Assembly: GCA_902167325.1 (NCBI GenBank)
Contig: LR632930.1
Coordinates: forward strand, 5,146,001 to 5,210,000
Direction: 5' to 3'
DNA length: 64,000 nt
Source: Chitinophaga pinensis
GTDB lineage: Bacteria; Bacteroidota; Bacteroidia; Chitinophagales; Chitinophagaceae
Both the position numbers and the translations under genes were made by a program. The notes under the pieces were generated by a model, which saw nothing but the letters and a program-made list of their open reading frames with translations, searched no databases and was not told the origin of the DNA. Each line of letters starts with the position of its first letter. Position 1 is the first letter of the stretch. This document shows positions 41,513-48,929 of the stretch, one piece after another.

Positions 41513-43915
41513 CTACTTGGCGTCCCGTACGTACTGATTCAGCCATTGCGTTTGCTCCCAGAGCATATGCAGGATGTTTTCACGGGAGGCATAACCGTGG
41601 CTTTCATAAGGCAGCTGTACAAAACGCACCGTTCCTCCATGACCTTTCACGGCATTATACAACCGCTCGCTCTGGATAGGGAATGTTCCAGGGTTATTGT
41701 CCATTTCACCATGAATGAGCAGCAGCGGCGTTTTAATCTTGTCAGCAAAGCTGAAAGGGCTCATATTGAAATACACATCCGGCGCCTGCCAGTAAGTACG
41801 CTCTTCTGCCTGGAAGCCGAAGGGCGTAAGCGTACGGTTATAAGCACCGCTCCGTGCGATGCCGGCTTTAAACAATTTCGTATGCGCGAGCAGGTTAGCA
41901 GTCATGAAAGCACCATAGCTATGGCCTCCCACCGCTACGCGGTTACTGTCTCCCACTCCCATCCGGGCCAGCTCGTGAATAGCCGCATGGGCATTGAGAT
42001 AGAGCTGCGGAATAAAGTTATCGTTCGGCTCTTTGCTGCCTTCTCCCACGATAGGCATCTCTGCATTATCGAGAATGGCATAACCCTGTGTTACCCAGTA
42101 AAGGGGACCGCCATAACCCACGCGGGTAAAGGTATACTTCGAACCCCGCACCTGTGCCGCGTCTGCCGCGGATTTATATTCGCGGGGATAGGCCCAGATG
42201 AACACGGGCAGTCTCCCATCCTTCTGCGCATCGTACCCTTTTGGCAGGTAAAGATCTCCGGTCAGCTGAATGCCATCCGCCCTTTTATAGGTGATCTTCT
42301 TTTTCGATACCCCTTCCATGGCTTTATAGGGGTTTTCAAAATCCGTGATGCGCGTTCCTATGAGGGAGCGCTTCTTCAGGTCGCGGATGTAATAGTTGGG
42401 CACTTCAGTGTTGCTCTCCCGGGAAGTAAGCACCAGCAGTTTTTCCGGATCGATCACCTCCACCACATTCTCATAGAACGGGGCCTGGCAGCGCCAGAGG
42501 ACCGACTTCTTCCCCGTCCTGATATCCAGCGTTTGCACCAGGGGCATATCCCCTTCGGGCGACGAGCCGGAGGAAGCAAACAGCAGCTCATTCTTGCGCC
42601 CGGTAAAAATTACTGGCTGATTATATTGGTTACGGATGGTAAAGGGCCTTCCCAACGCGCTGTATGCATCGTTACTGCTGCGTTCGTACAGGGAGTCCAG
42701 GGTACCGGCCTGCTGGTTAAAGATGCTGATACGTTCTTTACGGTCAGCGAACATGGCTTCGTATACCAGCGCCAGCTCCTTGTTACCCCAGGTAACACCC
42801 TGAAAGCGGCGGCGGGTGCGGAACAGCTCTTTCGGCGCTGCATTACCGGCAATATCCTGTGCATATATGGCATCGCGGAATTCGGCTTTCTGCTTGCCTA
42901 ATCCGCCATCGAGTGCTTTTACGAAAGTGATGGTATGCGGCTCATCGGATTTCCAATCGAAGTCGCGGGGAGTGGTCACTTCATCGTCGAACCCAATGGG
43001 GGCGCCTTCGGATGATGGGTTCTTCACCAGCGTTTTCACCAGTTTGCCGGGCTTGCCATATACCTCCCATACATGCGGAAACCCATATGCAGTCACCAGG
43101 TAACTGAAGGGCTTCACGATAAGACGTGCCAGCAGGTATTCCTTATCGGGCGAAAGGTCAAGTGATGCAAAGATACCCGGCTCCCCTACCAGTTGTTCCT
43201 CTTTACCGATCGAGATCACGATCTGCGAGGTGGCCATGTATTCAAAAAGGGCTTCGTCGTAGGGAGATTTGATGAGGTCCTGATAAGTACGGCTGGCGGC
43301 GTTGCGGCCTTTGCTTTCCTGTACTACCGGTCCGGAGGGTGCTGCGGGCATTACCGGCAGCGGACCTCTCCCCTGCGGTACGGCACGGTATACGAGAGCT
43401 TCGTTCCCCATCCAGGTAAATGGCGTTCCAAGGGTGGCATTCAGGGGTTGTTTATTCACTTTCACGGCTTCCTTACCATCCACGCTCATCACATACAGAT
43501 CGATGTGGTCAGCTTCTGTTTGCAGGAAGGCAATCTGGCGGCTGTCCGGGCTCCAGGATACACCGGAGATCCTTGCAGGCTGCGGGATGCCTTTAATGTC
43601 ATATACCGTGTTTGTTTTAAGATGCTTCAGCTGCAGGCTGGCGCTGCTGGCTCCACGGCTCTGCCCGAAGTTGCGGGGATTCAGCCGCAGGCCTGCAATA
43701 CGCAGTTCAGGCTCGGCCAGCTCTCCCACTGAAGGGAAAGGGTTGCGCTCGGCCAATAGCAGCCATTCACCTGATCTGGAAAGGGACACCGTAGGTGTGG
43801 GTTTTGCCAGCAGCAGCTCTTCGATGACAGCAGGCGGGCGTTGGTAGGTAAGGTTGTCCTGCGCGAAAGCAGTGCTTCCGGCCAGCAGGGCTACCACCAG
43901 TATAGATTTTCTCAT
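41513..43915 (-). CDS. S9-family serine peptidase (glutamyl-endopeptidase-like)
   Basis: 800 residues. A signal peptide ends near STAFAQ (19), so the enzyme is periplasmic or secreted. A beta-propeller of about 480 residues precedes the alpha/beta-hydrolase domain, whose triad is visible: serine in VAVGGHSYGAFM, aspartate in LLIHGEMDNNPG, histidine in LPYESHGYASREN. The domain arrangement and the WAYPREYKS motif match S9D glutamyl endopeptidases rather than DPP IV. Single gene between a terminator and the HxlR gene. Confidence 0.9.
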   Translation of the reverse strand: MRKSILVVALLAGSTAFAQDNLTYQRPPAVIEELLLAKPTPTVSLSRSGEWLLLAERNPFPSVGELAEPELRIAGLRLNPRNFGQSRGASSASLQLKHLKTNTVYDIKGIPQPARISGVSWSPDSRQIAFLQTEADHIDLYVMSVDGKEAVKVNKQPLNATLGTPFTWMGNEALVYRAVPQGRGPLPVMPAAPSGPVVQESKGRNAASRTYQDLIKSPYDEALFEYMATSQIVISIGKEEQLVGEPGIFASLDLSPDKEYLLARLIVKPFSYLVTAYGFPHVWEVYGKPGKLVKTLVKNPSSEGAPIGFDDEVTTPRDFDWKSDEPHTITFVKALDGGLGKQKAEFRDAIYAQDIAGNAAPKELFRTRRRFQGVTWGNKELALVYEAMFADRKERISIFNQQAGTLDSLYERSSNDAYSALGRPFTIRNQYNQPVIFTGRKNELLFASSGSSPEGDMPLVQTLDIRTGKKSVLWRCQAPFYENVVEVIDPEKLLVLTSRESNTEVPNYYIRDLKKRSLIGTRITDFENPYKAMEGVSKKKITYKRADGIQLTGDLYLPKGYDAQKDGRLPVFIWAYPREYKSAADAAQVRGSKYTFTRVGYGGPLYWVTQGYAILDNAEMPIVGEGSKEPNDNFIPQLYLNAHAAIHELARMGVGDSNRVAVGGHSYGAFMTANLLAHTKLFKAGIARSGAYNRTLTPFGFQAEERTYWQAPDVYFNMSPFSFADKIKTPLLLIHGEMDNNPGTFPIQSERLYNAVKGHGGTVRFVQLPYESHGYASRENILHMLWEQTQWLNQYVRDAK

Positions 43916-43973
43916 AGCGGTTCAGATATATGATACTCAATATAGGTAATGCATCGGGATCGTCATAATCCTA

Positions 43974-44348
43974 TCATGCCGGAATAGCAGCTTTCATACC
44001 TGCCTTCACAAAGCGGCGGTGCTCCAGCCCGAAGCCTACCAGCGCATTTACCAGCGGCCATATATGCCGGGCATGGGGCGTCAGGGAATAAGTGACGGTA
44101 ACGGGCCGGGTATCATTGACCTGCCGGGTTACAAGCAGGTGTTCTTCCAGCACTTTCAGCTCGCTGGCCAGCACCTTCGGGCGTATACCTTCCAGATGGG
44201 CTTCGAGGTCAGAGAAACGACGGCTCTCTTCCAGCATGGCACATAGTATGAATACACGCCATTTACCGCCAACAGCTTCCAGCGCATCCTGCAGTGCCAG
44301 CCTCCTTTCGCGGCAGTTGGACTCCTGCACAAGGGTGATTTTTGACAT
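43974..44348 (-). CDS. HxlR-family winged-helix regulator
   Basis: 124 residues. HxlR pattern: ALEAVGGKWRVFILCAMLEESRRFSDLEAHLEGIRPKVLASELKVLEEHLLVTRQV, then VTYSLTPHARHIWPLV. A single N-terminal cysteine (SNCRERR, C12) sits where redox- or electrophile-sensing members carry theirs. It is divergent from the quinone oxidoreductase gene, the usual arrangement for HxlR control of such enzymes. TATCTTTA, one base off the -7 consensus, ends 4 bases before the ATG. Confidence 0.9.
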   Translation of the reverse strand: MSKITLVQESNCRERRLALQDALEAVGGKWRVFILCAMLEESRRFSDLEAHLEGIRPKVLASELKVLEEHLLVTRQVNDTRPVTVTYSLTPHARHIWPLVNALVGFGLEHRRFVKAGMKAAIPA

Positions 44349-44352
44349 AGAT

Positions 44353-44360
44353 TAAAGATA
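44353..44360 (-). promoter_or_regulatory. Likely -7 box of the HxlR gene
   Basis: The minus strand reads TATCTTTA, one mismatch to TAnnTTTG, ending 4 bases before the ATG. Confidence 0.35.
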
Positions 44361-44449
44361 CACATTACCACGAAGGAACGCACTTCCCTGCGGGTAACCC
44401 ACAGCCATTCTGCCCCTTTCCCACCCCACCTTTGTAAAAACAACAAACC

Positions 44450-45409
44450 ATGCATATGATGAAAGCCATCGTTCAGTCGGGCTACGGCGGCCCGGAAGTG
44501 CTCACCCTGAGAGAAATGCCTGTTCCGCAGCCGCAGGCCGGGGAGCTGCTTGTAAAAGTATCCGCTATTGCCCTCAACTATGCCAACAAGCTGCTGCGCG
44601 AGGGTGTATTCCCCGCCCCTGCCCCGCTTCCTGCCATTATGCTGGCCGAAGTAGAAGGTATAGTGGTATCAGCAGGTGCCGGTGTGGAAGGGTTCCGGAC
44701 AGGACAGCGCGTAACCGGCGTTTCCGTGCAGGGCTTCGCGGAATACGCGGTCCTGCATACTTCTCAGGCTTTTCTGTTGCCGGATCACTTACAGGCAGGA
44801 CAGGGAATGCTCTCCGGCGGCATTACCGCGCACCATTTGCTGGCACAGGTACCGGGCAGCATATCATCCGTCCTTATCACCGGTGCAGCGGGCGTAATCG
44901 GTTCCTTTGCCATGCAGCTGGCCCGCTTACAGGGCATCCCGTTAATTGGGGCTGTTACCGGCAGCAGCGATAAATCGGGGTATGTGCAGAAGCTGGGTGC
45001 CACAGTAGCCGTATCCCGCGGGGAGGAAGACTGGCTGCAGCAACTGGCAGCAGCTGCCCCGGAAGGATATGCGTTACTGCTGGATGCGGGCGGAGGCCCT
45101 GCCGCATCACAACTACTGCCCCTTTTAGCGCCCGGAGGCACTGCGGTACTGTATGGAAACATGTCGGGAAAACCGGTGGAAGCAGATGGTAACCTGATGG
45201 CATTCCGCGGCCTTAGAATCGTTGGAGCCAGCGTATTTGCGGCCAACCCTGCGGATAAGCTCCGCTGGCATAATGAAATGGTGCAGGCCGTGCTGTCAGG
45301 GAAACTGGAAGTACCGGTGAATGCTTTCGCCTTTGATGATTTCGGGGAAGCCTTTGCCGCACTGGAAAGCCGGCAGATACAGGGGAGGATCGTTTTGCAA
45401 ACGGCGTAA
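44450..45409 (+). CDS. Zinc-independent quinone oxidoreductase (MDR family)
   Basis: 319 residues of the medium-chain dehydrogenase/reductase superfamily. The catalytic N-terminal half lacks the zinc ligands of alcohol dehydrogenases; the Rossmann half has VLITGAAGVIGSFAMQLARLQG (AxxGxxG pattern) and YGNMSGKPV. NADPH:quinone reductase or enoyl reductase activity is expected. Three ATGs within the first four codons (44450, 44456, 44459) make the exact start uncertain. The stop abuts the stop of the convergent response-regulator gene. Probably regulated by the divergent HxlR protein. Confidence 0.88.
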   Translation: MHMMKAIVQSGYGGPEVLTLREMPVPQPQAGELLVKVSAIALNYANKLLREGVFPAPAPLPAIMLAEVEGIVVSAGAGVEGFRTGQRVTGVSVQGFAEYAVLHTSQAFLLPDHLQAGQGMLSGGITAHHLLAQVPGSISSVLITGAAGVIGSFAMQLARLQGIPLIGAVTGSSDKSGYVQKLGATVAVSRGEEDWLQQLAAAAPEGYALLLDAGGGPAASQLLPLLAPGGTAVLYGNMSGKPVEADGNLMAFRGLRIVGASVFAANPADKLRWHNEMVQAVLSGKLEVPVNAFAFDDFGEAFAALESRQIQGRIVLQTA

Positions 45410-46078
45410 CTACGCCAGATCCTCTTCGCGGATGAGGTTATGTTTCAGCGCATACATCACCACTCCGGCTGTATTGCGTACGTTCATTTTTTCGAGAATG
45501 CGGGTACGGTAGCCTTCTACGGTACGTTTGCTGAGGAATATGCGGTCGCCTATTTGCTGGGCTGTGAGCTGGAGGCAAATTAGTTTGATGATCTCCTGCT
45601 CGCGGTCCGTAAAGGTGACCGCATCCCTTTGCCGGTAAGGGTTAAACTTGCTCCGGGCAATCATGCCGGCCAGCTTGGCGGAAGTGCTTTTGCAGTAATA
45701 CGTCCTGTCTTCATACACGTTCTCGATCGCTTCCATTATCTCCTGTTTATCGGCGTTCTTCAGTAAATATCCTTTGGCGCCTGCTTCCAGCATTTCCACG
45801 ATCAGGCCTTCTTCATCGAACATAGACAGGGCAATGACCCTTATTCCCGGGATCTCCTGTACCAGCTGGCGCGTGGCCGCAATACCATCCATCCGGGGCA
45901 TCTTAATATCGGTCATCACCACATCCGGCTTTTCACGATGCACCAGCTCTACCAGCTCCCGCCCGTCGGAGGCGCGGCCGGCAAGGGTGATATGATCCTG
46001 CCGGGAAAGCATCAACGCCAGCCCGTCGAGGTAAATTTCATGATCGTCGGCTACGGCCAAACGGATATCGTGTTTCAT
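45410..46078 (-). CDS. NarL/FixJ-type response regulator
   Basis: 222 residues. Receiver domain (1-120) with acidic pocket D11-D12, phosphoacceptor D57 (DVVMTDIKMPRMDG) and K near KGYLLKNA. C-terminal LuxR-type helix-turn-helix (TDREQEIIKLICLQLTAQQIGDRIFLSKRTVEGYRTRILEKMNVRNTAGVVMYALKHNLI). It is the DNA-binding partner of the kinase encoded just upstream. A perfect TATATTTG box at 46116-46123 may give it its own promoter. Confidence 0.93.
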   Translation of the reverse strand: MKHDIRLAVADDHEIYLDGLALMLSRQDHITLAGRASDGRELVELVHREKPDVVMTDIKMPRMDGIAATRQLVQEIPGIRVIALSMFDEEGLIVEMLEAGAKGYLLKNADKQEIMEAIENVYEDRTYYCKSTSAKLAGMIARSKFNPYRQRDAVTFTDREQEIIKLICLQLTAQQIGDRIFLSKRTVEGYRTRILEKMNVRNTAGVVMYALKHNLIREEDLA

Positions 46079-46115
46079 GTGCAGTGAGATTGGGCGCCGG
46101 TGATACGGCGCGTCT

Positions 46116-46123
46116 CAAATATA
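46116..46123 (-). promoter_or_regulatory. -7 box before the response regulator
   Basis: The minus strand reads TATATTTG between the kinase stop and the regulator ATG, which is 38 bases further on. Confidence 0.4.
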
Positions 46124-46132
46124 CCAAATAAT

Positions 46133-46873
46133 TCATCTGCGGGGGACGCGGATGTAATAGCGGGTGCCTTCGCCTACGGCCGACCGGATAGTGATCGTTC
46201 CGCCAAGAATATCGGTACGTGCTTCCAGGCTTTTGAGACCCAGTCCGCGCGAATGCTCGCGCGCCTTTTCCACGCTGAAGCCCTGGCCATTGTCCTGCAC
46301 GAGCAGCAGCAGTTCGTCGTTCTCTTTCCGCAGCCCAATATCGAGGCGGGAAGCGTTGGCATGTTTCAGGGTGTTGTGAATGATTTCCTGCAGGATGCGG
46401 AACAGGTGAATGTCCTGTTCAGGATGGAGTGCAATGGGGTTCATGGTGTATACCCTCACTTCCAGCTCTTCTTCCCTGCCAAGGTGCCGGATAAACTCTT
46501 TAATGGCTTCAACCAGACCTTTCCGTTCCAGTGCGGTAGGCAACAGATCGTACGATATCTGGCGCATACTGGTAATGATCTCATCAATATGCCGGCTGGA
46601 TTTCTGGATGATCTGCTGATCGCGCGGATCGTTGACCTCTACGCTGCTGATACTGAGTTTCACGGAGCTGAGGAGCGGGCCCAGACTGTCATGCAGATCC
46701 GATGCGATCCTTTTCCGTTCATTTTCCAGCAGTCTTACTTCCGCCGTGATCCTTTCCCGCTGCATGCGTACATACCTGCGGTGGTAGCGGATGATGGAGG
46801 TAATGAAAAAAGCGATGATCACCGCGAGCAGTGACGAGAGAAATACGGTGATATAAAATATCCTGTCTTCCAT
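46133..46873 (-). CDS. NarX/DesK-type sensor histidine kinase
   Basis: 246 residues: one N-terminal membrane helix (about 8-28), a short coiled linker, HisKA_3 dimerisation helix with phosphorylated H61 (RIASDLHDSLGPLLSSVKL) and a HATPase domain (EIIHNTLKHANAS, VQDNGQGF, GLGLKSLEARTDILGGTI). There is no separate sensor domain, so the input must come through the membrane helix or the small membrane proteins encoded directly upstream (11-base gap). Confidence 0.92.
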   Translation of the reverse strand: MEDRIFYITVFLSSLLAVIIAFFITSIIRYHRRYVRMQRERITAEVRLLENERKRIASDLHDSLGPLLSSVKLSISSVEVNDPRDQQIIQKSSRHIDEIITSMRQISYDLLPTALERKGLVEAIKEFIRHLGREEELEVRVYTMNPIALHPEQDIHLFRILQEIIHNTLKHANASRLDIGLRKENDELLLLVQDNGQGFSVEKAREHSRGLGLKSLEARTDILGGTITIRSAVGEGTRYYIRVPRR

Positions 46874-46883
46874 AAATCGCGGA

Positions 46884-47549
46884 TCAGGCTTTGAACCTTC
46901 GGGAAAAGTAATAGTCGTCCCGCACGGGGATGAGGAAAACGGCTATTGCGTAAACAATATTAACGAATGCGTTGGTAAATGAGTAAATATTGAAGATGCG
47001 GGTGGAAACAACGGCATTATCCGGGTCAATGAGCAGGGTACCTTCTGTAATAAGGCTGTAAATGCTCATGATCATAAGTGCCAGGCAAATGAGGAAGCGT
47101 GCATTGCGGAACAGGTGACCGCTGAAGGAGGCAATGAGGGCGTTGATTTCATTGATACAGAGGAAAGCGATGATGAGGGAATTGACGAAAACGCTGGCGG
47201 AGCAGAAGTCTGTTTCCAGCCGCTGAAAAGCGATGTTCTCGACGGTCCAGGTAATGAAACAAAGGGATGACAGCACGATTAGCAGCCCTTTCCGCCGCCG
47301 GAGGAAGCCCCAGGCATAAAACTGCCACAGGATCACGGCAGGCTCCAGCAGGGTGTAAATGTTGTTGATGATGGTATTTTCCTGCGTGAGGCGGAGGCTG
47401 ATTTCACTGGCCAGTTCTGTGGTAAAGGACAGTAAAAGCAGCACCATGAAGGGGAAGTAGCTGGCACGGATCTTATGAACCCGTGCCAGCGCCACCACCA
47501 GCGGAATGGCTATTGTAAAGCTAAGAAGTGCCGATGCGAGATAAGTCAT
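46884..47549 (-). CDS. Multi-pass membrane protein upstream of a histidine kinase
   Basis: 221 residues with about six to seven hydrophobic helices and short loops; no motif I recognise. Acidic and histidine residues do not cluster as in known 7TM receptors. It is 11 bases ahead of the kinase gene, which has almost no sensor part of its own. It could act as the membrane sensor, but that is inference from position. Confidence 0.7.
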   Translation of the reverse strand: MTYLASALLSFTIAIPLVVALARVHKIRASYFPFMVLLLLSFTTELASEISLRLTQENTIINNIYTLLEPAVILWQFYAWGFLRRRKGLLIVLSSLCFITWTVENIAFQRLETDFCSASVFVNSLIIAFLCINEINALIASFSGHLFRNARFLICLALMIMSIYSLITEGTLLIDPDNAVVSTRIFNIYSFTNAFVNIVYAIAVFLIPVRDDYYFSRRFKA

Positions 47550-47569
47550 GTATACGGGATCTTTAAAAC

Positions 47570-48088
47570 TCAGGGATAAAGGTCACTTCCAACAGGGCAG
47601 GTATACGGGCAGCGGTGTCCTTTTTCGCCTGCTTCATCTTCTGAAGGCAATGCATATGCGGAGGAGATACCCGGGATGGAAGCCACCTGTTCTCCTACGA
47701 TGCGGCCCCGTATGTCATTCCCCTTCCCGTCTACCGGCACCATCACATAGCACACTTCCTTCTTATCGTTCAGTCCAAGGTAGATACGGATGCCAGCAGC
47801 ACCATCTCGGTTCAGCAGGGCGGCGAATATATCACGGTTGAACATTTCCGCGGCGGGGAGGTTGAAGTTACGGTCCAGATACCCTGTATCCTGAATCTGG
47901 CGCTGCAGCTCCACTCTGGCCTCGCGGTACGCTTTCGTGTAATCAATGGCCTTGCTGAAAGGGATCACATGCTCCTTTGCAGCTTCGCGGTTGTAGGGTA
48001 TCTCGCCACGGCGGAAAAACCAGGCGTAGATCAGCAGGATGAGCAGGATCAAAACCAGGAACCAGGGCAAGAAGGATGTTCTTTTCAT
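47570..48088 (-). CDS. Single-pass membrane or exported hypothetical protein
   Basis: 172 residues: N-terminal hydrophobic helix (about 8-26, LPWFLVLILLILLIYAWFF), then a soluble domain (about 35-150) with the words DRNFNLPAAEMFNRDIFAALLN and IRIYLGLNDKKEVCYVMVPVDGKGNDI, and a short Cys-containing tail GHRCPYTCPVG. Not recognised. It begins the minus-strand run that continues with the membrane protein, kinase and response regulator. Confidence 0.7.
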   Translation of the reverse strand: MKRTSFLPWFLVLILLILLIYAWFFRRGEIPYNREAAKEHVIPFSKAIDYTKAYREARVELQRQIQDTGYLDRNFNLPAAEMFNRDIFAALLNRDGAAGIRIYLGLNDKKEVCYVMVPVDGKGNDIRGRIVGEQVASIPGISSAYALPSEDEAGEKGHRCPYTCPVGSDLYP

Positions 48089-48256
48089 AACATTGTTGGT
48101 TTAGTGTGATGGAATGCAAATTAATACAGCGGCAGGACGGACGCGACCGTACATCTTCCCGAAATAGTTGCGTATATATACGGTAGGTAAAACCGAAATG
48201 AACATGGGGCGGGGCAAAAGTGTTTACAAGATAGTTTTTTTCTATAATATTACTGT

Positions 48257-48859
48257 ATGGATAAGACAGATGCCTATATCGCCAAATCTGCCCCATTTGC
48301 ACAGCCCATCCTCCAGCATATCAGGGAGCTGGTACATGAGGCTTGTCCACATGCCGAAGAAGCCATTAAGTGGAGTTTCCCCCACTTTATGACCCATGGG
48401 GAAATCCTCTGCAGCATGGCCTCCTTCAATAACCATTGCTCCTTCGGCTTCTGGAAAGCTTCGCTCATGGAAGATCCCAAAGGCATCCTTACACGGATGG
48501 ATAAAGCCGCCATGGGGCACCTCGGTAAGATCGCATCGCTTTCCGATCTGCCTCCCGATAAAATCATCATCTCCTACATCCGCGAGGCCGACCGCCTCAA
48601 CCGCGATGGCATCAAACTGCCTCCAAAGCCCCCCGCGGAGAAAATACATCTCGTAGTGCCGGATGCCCTTGCCGCCGCACTTAAAAAGAATAAAACGGCC
48701 GCTAAAAACTTTGAGGGCTTTAATTACTCCCGGCAGAAAGACTATATCGAATGGATCAACGAAGCAAAAACGGAAGCCACCCGCGATAACCGCATCGCAC
48801 AGGCGGTAGAGCTGGCGGCTGAAGGCAAAAGCCGCAACTGGAAATACGAAAGGAAATAA
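48257..48859 (+). CDS. DUF1801/YdeI-like protein with OmdA domain
   Basis: 200 residues. The N-terminal half (IRELVHEACPHAEEAIKWSFPHFMTHGEILCSMASFNNHCSFGFWKASLM) is the DUF1801/YdhG-like fold; the C-terminal half (PEKIHLVVPDALAAALKKNKTAAKNFEGFNYSRQKDYIEWINEAKTEATRDNRIAQAVELAAEGK) is the OmdA (YdeI) helical domain. Soluble; exact function unknown, with a possible iron or stress role in relatives. Single gene sharing a bidirectional terminator with the phospholipase gene. Confidence 0.85.
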   Translation: MDKTDAYIAKSAPFAQPILQHIRELVHEACPHAEEAIKWSFPHFMTHGEILCSMASFNNHCSFGFWKASLMEDPKGILTRMDKAAMGHLGKIASLSDLPPDKIIISYIREADRLNRDGIKLPPKPPAEKIHLVVPDALAAALKKNKTAAKNFEGFNYSRQKDYIEWINEAKTEATRDNRIAQAVELAAEGKSRNWKYERK

Positions 48860-48878
48860 CATTCCCCCATATACACAA

Positions 48879-48910
48879 AAAGCCGGTGCATCCGCTGCAC
48901 CGGCTTTCTT
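48879..48910. terminator. Bidirectional terminator
   Basis: AAAGCCGGTGCA (48879-48890) and TGCACCGGCTTT (48896-48907) pair perfectly between two convergent genes, with T-rich ends on both strands. Confidence 0.88.
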
Positions 48911-48929
48911 ATTGACTTAAACAGACTGA

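Noticed and set aside
41546..42901. Plus-strand frame of 451 residues opposite the S9 peptidase
   Set aside because: Shadow frame; the catalytic triad is on the minus strand.
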